NCBI GenBank assembly: GCA_009781525.1 | Contig: WQXZ01000013.1 | Location: forward strand, 1-18,201 | Direction: 5' to 3' | Origin: Coriobacteriia bacterium | GTDB taxonomy: Bacteria; Actinomycetota; Coriobacteriia; Coriobacteriales; UBA8131 | Length of the DNA: 18,201 bases | In this document: one piece after another, positions 14,794 through 18,201 of the stretch | How positions within the stretch are numbered: position 1 is the stretch's first letter | Layout: every line of letters begins with the position of its first letter | Made by a program: the position numbers and the translations under genes | Notes under the pieces: generated by a model | Told to the model about the DNA's origin: nothing | Database searches by the model: none | What the model saw: only the letters and a program-made list of their open reading frames with translations

Positions 14794-14822
14794 TTTATAT
14801 TGCTCAAATAGTACACTATTAA
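14794..14822 (-). promoter_or_regulatory. Promoter of the EIIC-EAL gene
   Basis: On the minus strand TTAATA (14817-14822) and TATAAA (14794-14799) are exactly 17 bp apart, matching the consensus at 4 and 5 of 6 positions. The start codon is 26 bp downstream of the -10. Confidence 0.5.
14807..14820. promoter_or_regulatory. Inverted repeat, operator candidate
   Basis: AATAGT and ACTATT are separated by AC, a 14-bp near-palindrome. It overlaps the -35 and spacer of the EIIC-EAL promoter, a position where a bound dimer would block RNA polymerase. The regulator is unknown; none is encoded in the window. Confidence 0.35.
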
Positions 14823-14871
14823 TTACAGATTGGGTATAGAAAATAGTCATTTCAACTGCTAAAACCTGTCA

Positions 14872-14899
14872 TTGTCAATTATCGTTACCTGAATACAGT
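14872..14899 (+). promoter_or_regulatory. Promoter of the flavoprotein gene
   Basis: TTGTCA (14872-14877, 5 of 6 matches) and TACAGT (14894-14899, 4 of 6) are 16 bp apart, and the start codon is 20 bp downstream. It diverges from the EIIC-EAL promoter. Confidence 0.4.
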
Positions 14900-14919
14900 C
14901 TGCGACGAAAGGATTATTT

Positions 14920-15549
14920 ATGTCAGTTCTAATCATCAACGGAAGCACTCGAGAGAATGGTAGCACATCCACAGCATTACACGAAGTTGCGAGGGGGCTA
15001 TCTGACGGTGGAGTCGAAAGTGAACAACTCTGGATAGGTAAAGATGCGATTCGTCCATGTGTTGCCTGTTATGGCTGTCGCAACAGAAGCGAGGGTTGTG
15101 CTTTCGGCGACGACGATGGTGTCAACGCTGCAATTGAGAAGCTGAGGCAAGCTGAAGGATTGGTGATCGGATCGCCAGTCTATTTTGCTGGAATCAATGG
15201 CTCGCTGAAATGCTTTCTTGATCGGGTGTTCTACTCTGGCAGGGATGCCATGAAACTGAAACCTGCTGGTTGTGTTGTCTCTGCGCGTAGAGCTGGAACC
15301 ACCAGTGCCTTAGAGCAGGTGCAAAAGTATCCGAATATCGCTCAGATGCTTTTAGTCGGATCGTTTTACTGGCCGATGGTACATGGTAATAATCCTGAAG
15401 AAGTGGTTCAGGATCGCGAAGGTATGCAGATCGCGTGGCAACTGGGTGCCAACATAGCATGGCTGGTTAAGACGATTGCTGCTGGCAAAGCAGCTGGTAT
15501 CGAGCCGCAGACCGTTTTAGAGCGGGAGCGCACGAACTTTATTCGCTAG
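14920..15549 (+). CDS. Flavodoxin-fold NAD(P)H-dependent oxidoreductase, possible Fe-S flavoprotein
   Basis: This 209-residue cytoplasmic protein begins with the FMN phosphate loop after strand 1 (LIINGSTRENGST, 4-16). GSPVYFAGINGSLKCFLDR (84-102) is typical of the FMN_red/flavodoxin_2 family. A cysteine cluster C47-x2-C50-x2-C53-x6-C60 is followed by DDD. The spacing CX2CX2CX4-7C is the compact motif that holds a [4Fe-4S] cluster in archaeal and clostridial iron-sulfur flavoproteins, though many relatives with this motif are annotated only as flavin reductases. It probably transfers electrons or reduces quinones or flavins. ATG 14920 has AAAGGA 6 bases upstream. Its last 11 bases overlap the 3' end of the convergent MFS gene. 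Confidence 0.88.
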   Translation: MSVLIINGSTRENGSTSTALHEVARGLSDGGVESEQLWIGKDAIRPCVACYGCRNRSEGCAFGDDDGVNAAIEKLRQAEGLVIGSPVYFAGINGSLKCFLDRVFYSGRDAMKLKPAGCVVSARRAGTTSALEQVQKYPNIAQMLLVGSFYWPMVHGNNPEEVVQDREGMQIAWQLGANIAWLVKTIAAGKAAGIEPQTVLERERTNFIR

Positions 15550-17041
15550 CACGGTCGGGAGGCGCACCGACGGGAGGCGCGCCGACGGGAGGCGCGTCGG
15601 CACTACCGGGAGGCTCGCCAGCGCTAGCGGGAGGCGCGCCGGCTGAATCACCCTCCGCAGCCATCGGTGTCTTTTGCTGCAGCGAGGTGAAGACGCTGAG
15701 CAAACCGATACCTGAGAAGATGATAAAGCAGGTTCGCATTACGGTTGTCAGGTCAAGTGGTGAGACCTGGTTAATCGGCAGGTTGCCGATGGCAAACGAG
15801 GTAACTGTGGCAATCACTGACATGCTGACTATAGACCCAAGGTTTCTCATTGTGGATAGGAAGGCTGATGCAATACCAACGTCGCCGCGAGGCACCAGGC
15901 TCAGTGCGGCGCTGGTGTTGGGAGACGCAAAAAAGCCGAAACCGATACCATTTAGCACCAGACAGAACATGATGTAGAGTATCGATGTCTCTGGCTTAAC
16001 AAAAGCCAGCAGGATCAAGGCGCTGGCACAAAATCCGCAACCGATTGATGCAAGTTTGAAAGCTTGGTAACGGTCAGCCAGTCGCCCAGCCATGATAGAC
16101 ACCCCAGCCTGAACCAAAGGAGCGGTAACTAAAACCAAACCTGCTCGGTCAGAACCGAGCCCCTTGGCTTGCTGGAGGTATATCGAGATCAGGTAGGTGA
16201 TAGACATTGCTGCTGTGTAGTTCAGAAAAGCTGAGATATTTGCCAGCGCAAAACTGCGACCACCTTTGAACAGAGCAGGGTTTAAGATAGGCGAGCGCGC
16301 ACGGGTTTCCCACCAAACGAAAATGCTTAAGGTTATGACACCAACTACGATAGCTACGATAGCAATGCCGCCACTGGCGATACTGTTAGTACCCCACGAT
16401 AGTAGTGAGATGCCAAAAATGAATAGCAGTATCCCTGGAATATCCAGATGCTTTGTCAACTCAGAAGCCTCGACTCTGCTGGAGTTGGCAGGTAAACGAC
16501 CAAGAGTGACGAAGAAGGCAATTGCACCGAGTATAGACATGAACACGAAAACAGTGCGCCAACCGAAGTTCTGGGTAACAAAACCGCCGATGATAGGCCC
16601 ACTGGCAAGTCCGATGTAGGTTGCCGAAGTAGAGATGCCAAGCATCCTACCGCGAACTTCAGGTGGAAAAGCATCAACCATGATGGCCTGATTCGAAGCA
16701 AGAATGCAAGCTGACCCGAGACCTTGGACAACCCGGAAGACAATCAGCACCTGAAGGCTGGGAGCAAAGACAGATGCGAAGGTGGACAGTGAAAACAATC
16801 CTAATCCGATATTCAACAAGGTTCGCCGAGAGCTCAGGTCACCTAATCGACCAAGGGGTAGGTTCAGTGACACGGTGCAGATCGAGAAAGCGGTTATCAA
16901 CCAGCCCAGAGTAGCGGCAGGAACAGCGAACTCTTCTCCAATTATTTTAATAGAGACGCTGAGCGAGCTACCTGCAAAGGAGGTGGCGTATGATGCCAGC
17001 ACCAGTGTGAATACAAGCTGGGGGTTCTTGGTTTTTTGCAT
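15539..17041 (-). CDS. MFS multidrug-type exporter (DHA2/EmrB-QacA-like)
   Basis: This 500-residue integral membrane protein has roughly 12-14 hydrophobic helices. Motif A is GRLGDLSSRR (64-73), RVVQGLGSA (103-111) is the motif-B region, and the antiporter motif C is GLASGPIIGG (144-153), together pointing to drug/H+ antiport. The substrate cannot be read from sequence. The last 37 residues (464-500) form an unusual Pro/Ala/Gly tail with GAPP, GEPP, DAPP and VGAPP repeats, absent from most relatives. ATG 17039-17041 has GGAAG 8 bases upstream, a modest ribosome site. The stop overlaps the end of the convergent flavoprotein gene by 11 bp. Confidence 0.9.
   Translation of the reverse strand: MQKTKNPQLVFTLVLASYATSFAGSSLSVSIKIIGEEFAVPAATLGWLITAFSICTVSLNLPLGRLGDLSSRRTLLNIGLGLFSLSTFASVFAPSLQVLIVFRVVQGLGSACILASNQAIMVDAFPPEVRGRMLGISTSATYIGLASGPIIGGFVTQNFGWRTVFVFMSILGAIAFFVTLGRLPANSSRVEASELTKHLDIPGILLFIFGISLLSWGTNSIASGGIAIVAIVVGVITLSIFVWWETRARSPILNPALFKGGRSFALANISAFLNYTAAMSITYLISIYLQQAKGLGSDRAGLVLVTAPLVQAGVSIMAGRLADRYQAFKLASIGCGFCASALILLAFVKPETSILYIMFCLVLNGIGFGFFASPNTSAALSLVPRGDVGIASAFLSTMRNLGSIVSMSVIATVTSFAIGNLPINQVSPLDLTTVMRTCFIIFSGIGLLSVFTSLQQKTPMAAEGDSAGAPPASAGEPPGSADAPPVGAPPVGAPPDRASE
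15556..15650 (-). repeat. 15-bp repeat coding for the MFS GAPP tail
   Basis: Three 15-bp units beginning CGGGAGGCGC (plus strand) run head to tail at 15556-15600. Two diverged copies of the GGGAGGC core follow up to 15650. Translated on the minus strand they give VGAPP-type repeats. The length is a multiple of three, so unit gain or loss keeps the frame. Confidence 0.85.
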
Positions 17042-17101
17042 GTCTTTGGCTTCCGACTCCGATTATTAAGCTAAATGCTTTACTTAACTGTTCATGAAAC
17101 A

Positions 17102-17117
17102 ACAATCATTAGATTGT
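17102..17117. promoter_or_regulatory. Inverted repeat between MFS and phenylacetate-CoA ligase genes
   Basis: ACAATC and GATTGT are separated by ATTA (6-4-6). It lies 61 bp upstream of the MFS start and 158 bp upstream of the ligase start, in a divergent intergenic region. It is a candidate operator for a dimeric regulator; no regulator gene is visible. Confidence 0.35.
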
Positions 17118-17275
17118 AGCCATTGCCTGAGCTATTTTCATGTGGTATTTTTCTCTGATAGCATTAAGGCAAAAGCGCACACAGTGCAAAAAGCATATCG
17201 CGTGCTATAAATACATTGTGGGACAGGCGATATTGCTTTGGCTGGTAAGTCGGTACAACAGAAAGTGAGGCCCAG

Positions 17276-18201
17276 GTGAGTAATTCAGCGGGCAGGGTTT
17301 CAGGAGAGGAGCGCTACTATCAGGCTGAAATCGAGACAATGAATCGATTCGAGCTTGAGGCACTTCAGCTTGAGCACCTGCAAAAGACGGTTCTGAACTG
17401 CTATCAGAATATCGGGTTCTATACCAACAAATTTGATGCAGTAAAGATCGATCCGCGATTTATTACGAGCCTGGCTGACCTGCAGAAGCTGCCGTTTACC
17501 ACCAAGCAGGACATGCGCGACAACTATCCCTTTGGCATGTTCGCTTCTCCTATGCCTGAGGTCGTACAGGTTCAGGCTTCGTCCGGCACAACCGGCAATG
17601 CAACGGTAGTTGGCTACACTGCTGCCGACGTCGAGACCTGGGGAGACCTTTTTGCCCGCAGCATAGCGATGGTCGGCGGTGGCCCTGAGAGCATCGTTCA
17701 GATCGCCTACGGCTACGGGCTGTTCACCGGCGGATTCGGCGCTCACGAAGGTTGCAAAGCGATGGGATCGACGATTCTACCGATGAGCGCCGGTAACACC
17801 AAGCGCCAGGTGCAGATGATGCACGATTTCGGAGTAGACATCCTGGCTTGTACGCCGTCATACGCCCTGGTGATCGCAGACGCTGCAATCGAACTTGGCT
17901 ATGACCCGGCAAACGACTTCAAGGTCAGCGGAGCTATCCTTGGCGCAGAACCCTGTTCAGAGAGTATGCGAGCAGAGATCGAAACCAAACTCGGTGTCAA
18001 AGTAGTCGACATCTATGGAATATCCGAGGTGATGGGTCCTGGTATCGGCTGCGAATGCCGTCACCAAAACGGTCTTCACGTAGCTGAGGATCACTTCATC
18101 ATAGAGATCATCGATCCAGAAACCTTGCAACCTCTGCCCGACGGCGAGTGGGGCGAGGTGGTCTTTACTACCCTGTCAAAGCAGTGTTCACCCCTGATTC
18201 G
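17276..18201 (+). CDS. paaK: Phenylacetate-CoA ligase, 3'-truncated by window edge
   Basis: This adenylate-forming enzyme activates phenylacetate (or related aryl/indole acetates) with ATP and CoA. The 308 residues seen are about 70% of the usual ~430. The nucleotide loop is SSGTTGNATVVGYT (102-115); DILACTPSYALVIAD (188-202), GAEPCSE (223-229) and the A5-type motif YGISEVMGPG (247-256) match the family. The C-terminal lid with the catalytic lysine lies beyond the window. Start is GTG 17276, with GAGG 5 bases upstream, giving a normal N-terminus that leads to ETMNRFELEALQLEHLQ. A TATAAA at 17206-17211 may be its -10, with a poor -35. In anaerobes such genes often sit beside indolepyruvate ferredoxin oxidoreductase genes; that cannot be checked here. 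Confidence 0.93.
   Translation, partial: MSNSAGRVSGEERYYQAEIETMNRFELEALQLEHLQKTVLNCYQNIGFYTNKFDAVKIDPRFITSLADLQKLPFTTKQDMRDNYPFGMFASPMPEVVQVQASSGTTGNATVVGYTAADVETWGDLFARSIAMVGGGPESIVQIAYGYGLFTGGFGAHEGCKAMGSTILPMSAGNTKRQVQMMHDFGVDILACTPSYALVIADAAIELGYDPANDFKVSGAILGAEPCSESMRAEIETKLGVKVVDIYGISEVMGPGIGCECRHQNGLHVAEDHFIIEIIDPETLQPLPDGEWGEVVFTTLSKQCSPLI

Overview
The window most resembles the chromosome of an anaerobic actinobacterium, probably of class Coriobacteriia. This is an inference from four things: the run argS-lysA-hom with rho nearby (an order typical of Actinobacteria), moderate GC with ATG, GTG and TTG starts, several lipoproteins, and a PTS EIIC-like/EAL fusion. No 16S rRNA or other decisive marker is present, so the assignment is tentative.

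Layout. (1) 1-716: the 3' end of a protein of unknown function that begins before the window. (2) 717-1154: two minus-strand tRNA genes, Gly(GCC) then Cys(GCA), with a good promoter and a perfect DnaA-box sequence in front. (3) 1155-2611: a minus-strand pair, nfeD then an SPFH/stomatin gene, a classic membrane-protein partnership. (4) 2733-7356: argS, lysA and hom on the plus strand, covering arginyl-tRNA synthesis and the lysine and threonine/methionine branches of the aspartate pathway. ArgS carries a long Ala/Gly repeat insertion. (5) 7357-10434: an AT-richer accessory stretch. It holds a seven-repeat beta-propeller lipoprotein, a 592-bp gene-free interval with a 151-bp inverted-repeat element and a 21-bp periodic repeat, a small lipoprotein, and a degenerate stand-alone receiver domain. 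It lies where thrC/thrB sit in many relatives. (6) 10435-12623: a transaldolase-family gene overlapping rho by 4 bp. (7) 12650-14767: on the minus strand, a PTS EIIC-like membrane domain fused to an intact EAL c-di-GMP phosphodiesterase domain. (8) 14920-17041: a flavoprotein with a CX2CX2CX6C motif, overlapping tail to tail with an MFS exporter that has a GAPP-repeat tail. (9) 17276-18201: the 5' part of a phenylacetate-CoA ligase, cut by the window edge.

Most genes are housekeeping or recognisable families. The items most worth following up are the EIIC-EAL fusion (a possible sugar-sensing phosphodiesterase), the 151-bp nested inverted-repeat element, the repeat insertion in ArgS, and three perfect DnaA-box sequences, all outside the likely coding regions. 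Repeats and promoters were found by reading; no database search was run.
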